Assembly: GCA_037974665.1 (NCBI GenBank)
Contig: CM075764.1
Location: 117,490,325 to 117,554,324, forward strand
Origin: Ehretia macrophylla
Taxonomy: Eukaryota; Streptophyta; Magnoliopsida; Boraginales; Ehretiaceae
Reading direction: 5' to 3'
Length of the DNA stretch: 64,000 nucleotides
Shown here: positions 1-10,119 of the stretch, in pieces
How positions within the stretch are numbered: position 1 is the first letter of the stretch
Layout of the letters: every line of letters begins with the position of its first letter
Notes under the pieces: generated by a model
Told to the model about the DNA's origin: nothing
The model's input: only the letters and a program-made list of their open reading frames with translations
Databases searched by the model: none
Position numbers and translations under genes: made by a program

Positions 1-110
1 GAGTATTATACTGAATGCAAGGTTTCCGGATCGTCCACGGTACAGAGGAGACTCCGTCCGTGTGTCGGGTCCGGGCTTGGCCTTTTGCGGGGTTGGGTCG
101 GGGCGTGACA
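1..110 (+). repeat. End of a chromovirus-2-family LTR, cut by the window edge
   Basis: The segment is the reverse complement of the first 110 bp of the repeats at 30475 and 37704 and ends in the same GGGGCGTGACA terminus. In element sense it is therefore the 3' end of an LTR. It abuts EPRV MP sequence at 111, where the next five bases (actga) resemble gctga of the uninterrupted copies, a plausible target duplication. Whether it is a solo LTR or the 3' LTR of a longer element cannot be told here. Confidence 0.88.
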
Positions 111-1007
111 ACTGATATGAACCCAAATGAAACTGTTGTTGCACTCCATCATTCCATGACCTATAAAGTCCAAACCCATCTCTTTTCCATGGACCACAAT
201 GGTAAGCCTCGAGTCCACGTGTTAGGTGACAGTAATGTTACCCAACCAAAGATCTATACCAAACATGAACTCACTTTCCTTCCTCATTGGAAAATGGATT
301 ATGAAAGAAGTCATAACCGTCCAATCATTTATGATTCACCAAGAATCTTTAGACATCCTCTAGAACCAGGTCGTGTCTCCATATCATTTCCAACACAATC
401 CCAACCAGCTGAACCATGTAAAAAATGCCAACTTGCAAGACACCCTCAGTCCTGTCCACACTGTGTCAGAAAACCCTTTGCTGCCAGATCTAGGTCCTCT
501 AGATATGTATGTTCTGTTAATTTTCCTGAAAACATCTACTGTACAGGAGAAGCCGACAACGCATATGTTGGTAAATGGCAAGTAACCAAAACTAGAACAC
601 AAGATGTTGGACAAATTGAGTCAGCAATCAATTGGAACAACATGAATGCAAAAGCTCAGAATGCTGCCATTCAAAAGATATGGTCATATCTCAAAGAACA
701 TGTTGCATGGACAAAACAAGCCCATGATCATCTCAGACAAGGTTGTTATGACCAGTATAATGACCTCCACAAGGCTTTCCACAAGAATCACATATACTAC
801 CAGAAGACTCCAATCAACTGGAAAAAACTGCAGAAAGCCGCTCCAGTTCGGAACCCTTCCGAACAAGTTCATTCTTGGAACAACGTCAACATGATCAACA
901 TACAGAAATCTTCTTCCGAGAAGCATTATCTTGATTTAGACGAGTTCAAAAGAAAAAGAGAACGACTCGCTGAAAAGATCAAACAGCAAGCTAAGCCAAA
1001 GAAGTAG
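111..1007 (+). pseudogene. EPRV copy A: movement-protein C-terminal half and Cys/His linker
   Basis: This is part of a caulimovirid polyprotein. It begins just before the MNPNETVV motif that follows the 30K-type MP core in other copies; the upstream MP core is missing because an LTR occupies 1-110. The linker holds a Cys/His cluster (KCQLARHPQSCPHC) and a second pair of cysteines near GEADNAYVGKW. The frame is open from an ATG at 15 inside the LTR to a TAG at 1005-1007, where sister copies have a Gln codon. Role by family: cell-to-cell movement through plasmodesmata. The MP/linker boundary is approximate. Confidence 0.8.
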
Positions 1008-2560
1008 TCCTCTCATCCTTGGAAGCATAATCCAAAGCCAAATCATGCAGTCTGGATACCAAGTGGAAATTGCAAAAAAAGCCTATTGGGTTGATCTCAC
1101 ACCACCTCCACATTATCTCTCCAAAGAGAAAATTACCCAACTGGATAGGGTGATAAAGACGAGAAAAAAGGTCCCAGTGAAATTTCTTCAATTATTTTGT
1201 CCTTTAATTCATTTGATCCATTTGAAAAGGTTTCATCCTCTCAAACGATTCCACCATACAAATGACCAGTTCTTATGCAGACTCCAGTGATTCCGTTCTA
1301 CACGGACACCACAAGAACACGTACACATAACCCTGTACAAACAACCAGTGACCAGGGAGAAACTTCCCAAGCTGGTGAGCACCAGAACCAACAACCGCCA
1401 CAAGCATAAGTCCCACAGGTTCCACAACAGCACCCTCAGAGACAACAAAACATCGAAGGAAAAGTTTCCATCCTATATGCTCCAGATCACAAGCAATTCT
1501 GGAACATTGATGCCATTCCTCCTGATGACAGACTCAAATATATTGAGAAAATGAATGCATGGATAAATGGAGAATCTCTCTCAAATCGTACTCTTGAAAT
1601 AAGATATATCATTGACCATCTTGTTGCTGCTTTTACACGATCTCTTCGTAGTTGGTGGAAAGAATACTGTAAGAAGAAGAAAGATAGATCATCCTGACAG
1701 ATTCAGATCCTATCCAGATATTTCTAAGATGCCTACGAAACATTTTCGTAGGACAAACAACCCAAGAGATTGAAAGGCAGAAAATGAGTTCTTACTCAAC
1801 AAATGCTGTGATGTTGCAAAACTTGGAGATTACTATCTCAGACAGGAAGCTCTGTATTTTAACTTTGGGAAAAATACATAAACCATCAAGAAGGCGTTTG
1901 TCTTTAACATGCCAAAACCTCTTCTTGAATTGCTCAAAACAGAGTTCAAACGAGCCAATATTGCAGATCTAAGACAAGTGTGTCTTGCTCACTTGTACCA
2001 GATGGCCAGAAAGCTTATTCAAGATCAGTGCGAGTCCAAACGACTTGGCAAACTTCTCAAAAGCAACTAGCAGAAAACAATGGATACCTTTTGGCGAAAA
2101 GATTTCCAAAAGTTTGGTTGTCACACTCACAACTACTCTCCATGTTCGTGTCACAAATACAAGAAGCACAAAGATCAGAAAAGCTTTCACAAGTCCAGAA
2201 AACCTTTCAAGAAATTCAGATTTATGAAGAAAAGATCAAAGCCCTCTTCTTCCACTAAGTGTTTTCTTTGTGGAAAGAAATGACATTTTGCAAAGGAATG
2301 TTACCTCAAGAAGTCCATGAAGCTACCAGTCAAGCTTGTTTAGTTCATTTCAACTCAAAACTTTGATGACCAACTATACATATGAACTTCCGAACCAGAT
2401 CATGCCGTCCTTAACCTTGATACAACCTCATCCTCAGAGCTTACCTCAGAATCCGAATCCTCTGATTATGAACCAAACCTCTCCATAGCCAAAATATAGC
2501 AAACCACTGAACAACCAATCCTCTCCTCTTCCCAAGCTACTTTTACCCCAGGCCAGATAT
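1008..2560 (+). pseudogene. EPRV copy A: coat-protein region, frameshifted
   Basis: The region continues the polyprotein through a Pro/Gln-rich stretch into the gag-like CP core and a basic His/Lys-rich tail with a CCHC knuckle, the nucleic-acid binding part of caulimovirid coat proteins. It is broken in several places. An A-run near 1073-1079 has one base more than in sister copies and shifts the frame. In the knuckle at 2260-2301 the Gly codon after the second Cys is TGA (2281-2283). No functional CP could be made. Confidence 0.8.
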
Positions 2561-3200
2561 ACAAACCCTACATAAAACTTCTCATAAATCCTCCAGGATA
2601 TGTTCCTATCACTGTTTTTGCACTTGTAGACACAGGTTCATGTATTTCCACGATGAAATAAAAGTGTCTTCCTCCTGAATTTTGAATTTCCTCCAGATCA
2701 ACCTTTACCACTGCTTCTGGTAGTGGATTTGTAAGTGAAGCACATATTCCATGACTATTCCCATACACTTATCCCCAGATGTCTCAGTTCGGCACACCTT
2801 TTACCAGTATGATCATTGTTGTGAAGACATTCTCTTAGGAATGGATTTCCTCACCTTACTTGCTCCATTCTCATTTCAGACAGATGATTTCCAATTCCTA
2901 CACAATCAGTATACCCCTTGGGTATCCTTACAGGAATTACCTTCACAAGTTTCAGCCATTCAAGATGATGAATTTGCTGAAGAGAGAAACCTCATCCTTT
3001 CCTGTTGCGGTGATCTTCCAAACAAGTTTTAGGAAAGAGAGAAGAACTTCGTCTCTCTACCTTACATAGAAAATTGGCAGATGCCACACCAAACCGCTTC
3101 TCATCCAAGAATGCCAAAAGATGAAGATCTTTGTCAAGCTAAAATTCAAACACTCCTTGAGCAAGGTCTCATCCGACTATCCAGATATCCATGGGCAAGT
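2561..3200 (+). pseudogene. EPRV copy A: aspartic protease and start of reverse transcriptase
   Basis: The protease active-site motif VDTGS is at 2626-2640; a stop follows shortly after (ATGAAATAA). The PR body is open at 2751-3032 and includes the ILLGMDFL motif that closes caulimovirid and retroviral proteases. The RT N-terminal region begins near 3080 and stops abruptly at about 3200, where the sequence turns into the minus-strand leader of copy B. PR would release the mature polyprotein pieces. Confidence 0.82.
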
Positions 3201-3206
3201 TAACTA

Positions 3207-3219
3207 GGCTCTGATACCA
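3207..3219 (-). promoter_or_regulatory. EPRV tRNA-Met primer binding site
   Basis: On the minus strand the site reads TGGTATCAGAGCC, the complement of the 3' end of plant initiator tRNA-Met, where caulimovirids prime minus-strand DNA synthesis. It lies downstream of the TATA box at 3346-3353 in minus-strand sense. Only seven bases beyond it the viral leader is cut and joined to RT of copy A. Confidence 0.9.
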
Positions 3220-3345
3220 CTAAGGGGAAGGGAAGGAGAAGGAGGCGGAGGAAGAAATGGCTAAAGGCTTTAGTTTGAGAGAGAGAAGTAGAGGATGTGT
3301 TTTAATCCCAATCTAACTCTGCCCCTTTTGTCAGGGTTTCTTCAT

Positions 3346-3625
3346 TATTTATAGGCAAACCATTACAAAGTCTAATAATACAAGCAAAATCTTCACTTTT
3401 CCTGACAAGGACTAAAGCAGCTTCCTTTAATAAAGGAAAAACTAACATGACATAAAGAGATTCCAAATAATTCACAATAAGACAATCCTGACGTGACTAA
3501 GGCGGTTTCCTTTAATAAAGGAAATCTCACTTATTACAAACAGATAAACGAGATATGACCTAAAGGGAATCTGAAGTGACAAAAGATTCCTGTCATATCC
3601 TATTATTACAATACGACAAACATAT
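3346..3625 (-). promoter_or_regulatory. EPRV intergenic promoter, copy B 3' end
   Basis: Minus-strand TATAAATA lies at 3346-3353. Two copies of a near-perfect palindrome with arms TTTCCTTTA and TAAAGGAAA lie upstream at about 3422-3438 and 3506-3524, 84 bp apart. A TGACG motif (minus-strand match at the TCACGTCAGG side, about 3488-3497) lies between them and the coding end. By family this drives the terminally redundant pregenomic RNA. AAAG is the core of Dof-type binding sites, which is a suggestion only. Confidence 0.78.
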
Positions 3626-4560
3626 TTACATGATGCGAGACTTCGTCAAGGGGTCCACCCGGGATTCCTGGAATCTTGTTTGCAATGAGTCACCATCTGT
3701 CGTTATTGATATCATCCCACCACTCCTGACTATTTTGGCTAAGATCTCCCCCCCACGGGTCGTAGTCAGACCCAATGTCTGCAGTGGAATAGCCATCTTC
3801 TTGAGAAAAAAACTCTGGAATGTGAGAAGATGTTCATGAAAAGTAGGGCTATAAGGAAAGCGGACGTGCCAAAATTCTCAAGGATCAGAAACATCTAGAC
3901 CATGGGCTCTAGCAATAGCTCTTTTGACGGTAAGGCATTGTTCCCAAGAAATAAAATATTCCCAAAGCTCTTGTCGGAGGTGGAAATGGTTGATTGGAAT
4001 GATGGTTGGCGGAATGACACGATTCCAAACATCTGTGAGGTGAATGATAAAAACCTGATGGTGCTATATAACTTGACCGGTGATGAGTGTTGGAAGGTCA
4101 AATGACTAAAACACCTGTGAGAATAGCTTGACGAAGTGGGATTCTGGGAACACACAAACATGTCTCTGGATGAGTTCTAGATCAAAAAGAACTGCCATAG
4201 GATAATAATTAAACCAATATCAAAGATACAAGAATTGCATCTTTGAAAAGTCATAATTATTGAAATCAATAACAGTATCCCATGGTTCTTCATGCTGGGG
4301 ATTATAACGAACAACGTTGCGAACATAATAGACAGAGGATAATAGATCAATAATTCGTCTGAGTTTAATCTCAACGAATTCCTCAAAGAAATCAGTGATC
4401 TGGCTTTTGGCGAATGATCGGAGTATCTTTACTTTGAGCATTTCAGGTAAGGCTTCAAGAAATTGAGCTTGCTGGTCTAGACTCAAATCATAAAATGTTT
4501 GGGACTGTCCATCAGTGGGATCTGGATTTGAGCTAGAACTGCCTGGAATAAGACCTGGAA
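3626..4560 (-). pseudogene. EPRV copy B: C-terminal polyprotein region of unknown function
   Basis: The region runs from after the RNase H motif ADF-SR to the TAA at 3626-3628. It begins with a Ser/Asp-rich hinge (SSSNPDPTDG), then a mostly alpha-helical-looking stretch (FFEEFVEIKLRRIIDLLSSVYY), then a Trp/Tyr-rich part. A 152-residue frame is open at 4220-4678; elsewhere it is interrupted. Its place is where petuvirus-like genomes may carry a viroplasmin-type function, but I see no diagnostic motif and assign none. Confidence 0.72.
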
Positions 4561-5180
4561 CAAGGGAAGATGGAAGCTTACATCCATCTGGATTTACCAT
4601 GCATACAGCTTTCTCTGACAGCAGAGTGCGAGAGAAAAAATCAGCAAGGATATTCTCTTTACTTGGAATGTGTTGCATTGTCCAGTTGAATTGGGAAATC
4701 CATTATGTCCATCGGATGAGTTGTGGATCTGAAATATCATTCTTCTTTCTTTTGAGAACACCCTGAAATCCTTTAAAATCTGTTTCAATAATAAAAGAAT
4801 TATGAGCAAGATAAAACTTGAATTTTTTGATTCCCTAAATAACTGCAAGAACTTCTCTTTTGAAAGAGGTATAGTTGTGTTGTGCTGGCGTGAAAGATCC
4901 TAATTTGTAGCCACAAACTTGTCTGTGTCCATTGTCTTCTTCAAGGAAGACTGCTGCCTAAATATCAAGGGAAGCATCAGTCTGCAAGATGAGTTGTCCT
5001 GTACCTGGGATCTTGAGTGGAAGAAATGCCTGGCATAGTTCTTTTAGCTTCTGAACTGCAACTGTGGCTTCTGGAGACCAATTTTCATTGTTGCATTTTT
5101 GAAGGTACTTGGAAATCTGGATGGTGTAGTTGGCCAAGAATGGAACATGCGATGAAGCATAATTGATCAATCCAAGGAAC
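4561..5180 (-). pseudogene. EPRV copy B: RT connection and RNase H
   Basis: The strand encodes the connection (INYASSHVP..) followed by an RNase H with the first catalytic Asp in QTDASLD, the Glu in the KRE context and the final Asp in the ADFFSRT context. Open parts are 4958-5170 and 4594-4848; a stop follows DASLDI, and a frame change separates the two parts. RNase H degrades the RNA template during reverse transcription. Confidence 0.8.
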
Positions 5181-5900
5181 TGCTGGATCTGAGTAATAGT
5201 TCTGAGCTCATCAGAAAAGTTGAGGACTTTGCTTGATATGTGGTCCTGTAAAGGAATGTGTCATTCTCTGATCTGCAAACCAAGAAAATCAATAGCATTT
5301 AGACCAATTTTCATCTTGGATTCAGCTAGAACTAATCCATGCTGGTAGGTTAGTTCCTTGAATTGTCGGAGATGCTGGTGGTGTTCTTCAGTTGTGTTAC
5401 TGAATACCAAAACATCATCAATGTAGACAATACAGTACTGTGGTAGAGGTCAGTACACATCATCCATTCTGTGTTGGAACTCATACGGTGCATTCTTGAG
5501 ACCGAATGGCATGATGTTCCATTCATAATGTCCCAGTGGAACAACAAAAGCAGTTTTGAATCTATCAGATCAGTAATACCAATTTGCCAAAATCCAGATT
5601 TCATATCAAATTTGAAAAAGAATTTGGCTTTCGATAGCTTATGAAGGAGTTGTTCCTTTCTTGGAAGAGGGTATCTGATATCCTACAATTGATAATTGAG
5701 TTGGCGATAATCTATCACCAATCTTTTCTTTCCTCGGACTTTTTCAGATCTTTTGTTGACATAAAAGGCATGACTTAACCATGGAGATCTGGATGGTTGG
5801 ATGAGACCTTGCTCAAGGAGTGTTTGAATTTCAGCTTGACAAAGATCTTCATCTTTTGGCATTCCTGGATGAGAAGCGATTTTGTGTGGCATATGCCGAT
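5181..5900 (-). pseudogene. EPRV copy B: reverse transcriptase
   Basis: The RT core is recognisable from SHPGMPKDEDL through the QGLI-PS-SPW, KKRLVIDYRQLN and FSKFDMKSGFWQI motifs to the catalytic YIDD, encoded at 5414-5425. Frameshifts cut it into pieces (5683-5892 and 5350-5604 in different frames). The catalytic residues are still spelled, but no continuous enzyme exists. Confidence 0.85.
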
Positions 5901-6410
5901 TTTCTCTGTAAGGTAGAGTGACGAAGTGCTTCTCTCTTTCCTAAAACTTGTTTGGAAGATCACCGTAACAGGAAAAGAGGAGGTTTCTCTCTTCAGCAAA
6001 TTCATCATCTTGAATGGCTGAAACTTGTGAGGGTAATTCCTGTAAGGATACCCAAGGGGTATACTGATTGTGTAGGAATTGGAAACCATCTGTCTGAAAT
6101 GAGAATGGAACAAGTAAGGTGAAGAAATCCATTTCTAAGAGAATGTCTTCACAGCATTGATCATACTGGTAAAATATGTGTCGAATTGAGACATCTGGGG
6201 ATAAGTGTATGGGAATGATCATGGAATGTGCTTCACTTGCAAATCCACTACCAGATGCAGTGGTAAAGGTTGCTCTGGAGGAAATCCAAAATTCAGAAGG
6301 AAGACACTTGTATTTCATCATGGAAATACATGAACCTGAGTCTATAAGTGCAGTAACAGTGATAGGAACATACCATAGATGGTTTATTACAAGCTTTATG
6401 TATGGCTTAT
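5901..6410 (-). pseudogene. EPRV copy B: aspartic protease
   Basis: The active site reads D-S-G-S (minus strand 6331-6342) instead of D-T-G-S of sister copies; D-S-G is also accepted in retroviral-type proteases. A 126-residue frame (5941-6321) carries the rest of PR, including the LLEMDFFTLL segment, and the hinge to RT (QDDEFAEE). It ends in a stop at 5941, where other copies continue into RT through a Trp codon. Confidence 0.8.
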
Positions 6411-7610
6411 AGATCTGTCATGGGGTAAAGGTAGCTTGGGAAGTGGTGAGGATTGGTTGTTCAGTGGTTTTGTGTATTTTGGCTATAGAGAGGTTTGGTT
6501 CAGAATAAGAGGATTCGGATTCTGAGGTGAGATCTGAGGATGAGGCTGTATCGAGGTTAAGGATGGCTTGATCTAGTTCTGAAGTCCATGTGTATAATTG
6601 GTCATCAAAGTTTTGAGTTGAAATGAATTGAACAAGCTTTGCTGGTAGCTTCTTGGACTTCTTGAGGTAACACTCCTTTGCAAAATGTCCTTTCTTTCCA
6701 CAAAGAAAATATTTAGTGGAAGAAGAGGGTTTTGATCTTCTCTTTACAAATCTGAATTTCTTGAAAGGTTTCTGGATTTGTGAAACCTTTTCTGATATTT
6801 GTGTTTCTTGTATTTGTGATACGAACATGGAGAGTAGCTGTGAGTGTGACAGCCAAACTTTTGAAATCTTTTCTGCAAAAGGTATCCATTGTTTTCTGCT
6901 CGTTGCTCTTGAGGAGCTTGCCAAGTCGCTTGGACTCGCACTGATCCTAAATGAGCTTTCTGGCCATCTAGTACAAGTGAACAAGACTCACCAATCTTTG
7001 ATCTACAATATTGGCTCGTTTGAACTCTGTTTTGAGCAATTAAGGAAGAGGTTGTGGCATGTTGAAGACAAATGCCTTCTTGATGGTTTCTGTATTTTTT
7101 CCAAAGCTAAAATACAGAGCTTCCTATCTGAGATAGTAATCTCCAAGTTTTGCAACATCACAGTATTTGTTGAGCTCATTTTCTGCCTTTTCAAACTCTT
7201 GGGCTGTTTGTCCTACGAAAATGATTCGTAGACATTTTAGAAATATCTGGATAGGATCTACATCTGTCAAGATGATTTGTCTTTCTTCCTCTAACAGCAT
7301 TCTTTTAACCACCAACTGCGAAGTGATCCTGTAAAAGCAGCAACAAGACGGTCAATAATATCTCTTATTTCAAGTGTAGGATTTCGGAGAGATTCTCCAT
7401 TTATCCTTCTATCCATTTTCTCAAGAAATTTGAGTCTGTCATCAGGAGGAATGACATCAATGTTCCAGAATTGCTTGTGATCTGGAGCATATGGGATGTA
7501 AACTTTTCCTTCAATGTTTTACTGTGTCTGAGGTTGCTGTTGTAGAACCTGTGGGACTTGTGCTTGTGGCGGTTGTTGTTTCCGATGTTCTCCTACTTGG
7601 GAAGTTTCTC
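6411..7610 (-). pseudogene. EPRV copy B: coat protein with damaged zinc knuckle
   Basis: The strand encodes the CP core (around 7000-7440), the basic tail rich in His, Lys and Phe, and the knuckle, with an acidic Ser-rich tail (DLTSESESS) before PR. A 188-residue frame is open at 6418-6984. In the knuckle the first Cys is Tyr (KYFLCGKKGHFAKEC), which would destroy zinc binding. Frame breaks near 7190 and 7310 separate the CP core. Confidence 0.82.
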
Positions 7611-8370
7611 CCTAGTCACTAGTTGTTTTTGAATCATCAGGATTTATTTGTACAGGGTTATGTGTACGTGTTCTTGTGGTATCAGTGTAGAACGAAGTCA
7701 CAAGAGTCGGTATAAGAACTGGTCCTTTGTATGGTAGAATCGTCTGAGAGAATGAATCCTTTTCAAATGGATCAAAGGAGTCAAAGGACGAAATGACTGA
7801 AGAAATTTCACAAAGACCTTCTTTCTCGTCTTCATCACCCCACCTAGTTGGGATAATTTTCTCTTTGGAGAGATAATAAGGAGGTGGTGTGAGATCACCC
7901 AAATAGGTTTTTTCGTAATTTTCACTTGGTATCCAGAGGACTTGATCAGGCTTTGGATTATGCTTCCATGGATGAGAGGATTGCTTCTTTGGCTTAGCTG
8001 GCTCTTTGAGCTTTTCAACGAGTCGTTCTCTTTTTCTTTTGAACTCATCTGAATCAAGATAATGCTTCTCAGAAGAAGATTTATGCATGTTGATCATGTT
8101 GACGCTGTTCCAAGAATGAACTTGTCCGAAAGGGTTCCGAACTGGAGCGGCTTTCAGCAGTTTTTTCCAGTTGATTGGAGTCTTCTGGTGGTATATGTAA
8201 TTCTTGTGGAAAGCCTCGTGGAGGTCATTATACTAGTCATAACAACCTTGTCTGAGATGATCATGGGCTTGTTTTGTCCATGCAACATGTTCCTTGAGAT
8301 CTGACCATATCTTTTGAATGGCAGCATTATGAGCTTTTGCATTCATGTTGCTCCAATTGATTGTTGACTC
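7611..8370 (-). pseudogene. EPRV copy B: linker between MP and CP
   Basis: A 161-residue open frame (7612-8097) covers the charged KRKRERL segment, the motif PHPW-like HPWKHNPKPD, and the Ser/Asp-rich part with FDSFDPFEKDS, ending at a stop in the Gln/Pro stretch. The upstream part (8154-8342) lies in another frame. I know no named domain here; it may belong to the N-terminus of CP precursor or be a separate cleavage product. Confidence 0.7.
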
Positions 8371-9240
8371 AATTTGTCCAACAACTTGTGGTTTGGTTTT
8401 GGTTACTTGTCATTTACCAACATATGCGTTGTCGGCTTCTTCTGTACAATAGATGTTTTCAGGAAAATTAACGTAACATACATATCTAGAGGACCCAGAT
8501 TTGGCAGCAAAAGGTTTTCTGACACAGTGTGGACTAGACTGAGGGTGTCCAGCAAGTTGGCATTTTTCACATGGTTCAGCTGGTTGGAATTGTGTTGGAA
8601 ATGATATGGAGACACGACCTGGTTCTAGAGGATGTCTAGAGATTCTTGGTGAATCATGGATGATTGGACGGTTATAGCTTCTTTCATAATCATTTTTCCA
8701 ATGAGGAGGGAAAGTTAGTTCATGTTTGGGGTGGATCTTTGGTTAGGTAACATTATTGTCACCTAACACAAGGACTCGAGGCTTACAGTTGTGGTCCATG
8801 GAAAAGAGATGGGTTTGGACTTTATAGGTCATGGAATGATGGAGTGCAACAACAGTTTCATTTGGGTTCATATCAGCTCCATAAAGTTGGATTAGGACCT
8901 GAATGGTTTGAGAAAGGGTAGGACGGGAAAGATCAAGGGTAAAGTTTGGTTCAACCTGGATGAGAACATGGCCATTGTGAAGACCTGTTTCAACGACACA
9001 GATGAGTGCATCATCAAACTTATGCCACCTGGTATCTAGTAAAGAGACTAGACATGAAACATTCTTTATGGCAAAGAAACTAGGCTATAAGGCAAGACGC
9101 ATGGCTCCAAGGTGTAAACCTTTGTAACCTTTCTGTCTATATCTACGGAGATCAGGTTCAGAAATTATGGGAAGATAGGTTTCTGAGCGGGAAGAAGATA
9201 TGGATTGTACAAAAACTGTAGAGGATTTGTACACGGCTGT
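8371..9240 (-). pseudogene. EPRV copy B: movement protein (30K superfamily)
   Basis: The conserved GYKGLHLGA block, typical of the caulimovirid MP core, is encoded at 9103-9129 and followed by the LLDTRW segment, then the MNPNETVV block around 8870. Stops and frame changes break it. Movement proteins bind nucleic acid and widen plasmodesmata. The assignment is by motif order and spacing, not by a database search. Confidence 0.75.
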
Positions 9241-9522
9241 AAGGGCTGCTGGTTTGATGGGTAATAGAGATTTGAACTTTTATGTGAGTTGGGAAGTTTG
9301 GCCGTATGAGTATGGGGTTAATGGAGAGAGTTTGAAGAGTTCACCTGGGTTGGGAGATGGAGGGGTTTGGGTGATGGCTACCTCATAGTGAGATGCAGAA
9401 GGATCAAAGGAAGTAACTTCAGAGTTGTTAGCAACAACTTCTTGTTCTGGTAGGGGAAAATCAGCCATGGTGGATACACTGGTCACGACTGGACTTACTG
9501 CGGGACTTACGACACCTTTCAT
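9241..9522 (-). pseudogene. EPRV copy B: polyprotein N-terminus
   Basis: The frame starts at an ATG (minus strand 9520-9522) directly behind an upstream TGA, the same context as in copies D and J. It encodes 80 residues, including MADFPLPEQE at the second Met (9468, in a ccaccATGG-type context), and ends at a stop at 9280. Low-complexity Ser, Thr and Pro are common. The distance from this ATG to the stop at 3626 is about 5.9 kb, or about 1,965 codons for the full polyprotein. Confidence 0.78.
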
Positions 9523-9764
9523 TCACTCTTTAACGGCTATTTTCCTATTGCCAAATACTCTAGTGTTCAACACACAAGTATAATTTAAGACCTTCAATAC
9601 CAGAATAGGGAAGTGTTATAGTTAACTAGGCTCTGAGACCACTAAGGGGAAGGGAATGAGCGGGAGGCGGAAGACATGGCTAAAGGCTTTAGTTTGAGAA
9701 AGAGAAGTAGTGGATGTGTTTTAATCCCAATCTAACTCTGCCCCTTTAGTCTGGGGTTCTTCAT
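9523..9764 (-). promoter_or_regulatory. EPRV leader of copy B with primer binding site 9629-9641
   Basis: The leader lies between the TATA box at 9765-9772 and the ATG at 9522. It holds the tRNA-Met site at 9629-9641 (TGGTCTCAGAGCC on the minus strand, one mismatch to the usual site). At roughly 200 nt it is short for a caulimovirid leader, and I see no large stem that would suggest ribosome shunting. Confidence 0.82.
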
Positions 9765-10080
9765 TATTTATAGGCAAACCATTAGAAAGCCTAATAATAC
9801 GAATCGGAATCTCACTATTCCTGACAAGGACTAAAGCAGCTTCCTTTAATAAAGGAAAAGCTGTCATGACATAAAGAGATTCCTAATAATTCAAAATAAG
9901 ACAAACCTGATGCGACTAAAGCGGTTTCCTTTAATAAAGGAAATCTCACTTTTTACAAACGGATAAACGAGACATGACATAAAGGGAATCTGAAGTGACA
10001 AAAGATTCCTGTAATATCCTATTATTATAACACGACAAACCTATTTACATAACACGAGGCTTCGTCATAGGGTCTACCCC
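9765..10080 (-). promoter_or_regulatory. EPRV intergenic promoter of copy B
   Basis: Minus-strand TATAAATA is at 9765-9772 and the two palindromes are at about 9841-9857 and 9925-9943. The segment ends at about 10080, just inside the end of the polyprotein coding sequence (the ggggtctacc part), so this block is a complete intergenic region plus a few coding bases. A second block follows at 10120, so this one is a tandem duplicate. Confidence 0.8.
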
Positions 10081-10119
10081 TTCACCCTTGATTTTTCCCG
10101 TCCTACCCTTTCTCAAACC
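10081..10119 (+). other. 39-bp movement-protein filler in the promoter junction
   Basis: The plus strand matches an MP segment found at about 26728-26764 (the LDLSRPTLSQT region) in the opposite orientation to the array around it. It joins two promoter blocks. Templated filler of this kind is expected from end joining or from template switching of a polymerase. Confidence 0.75.
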
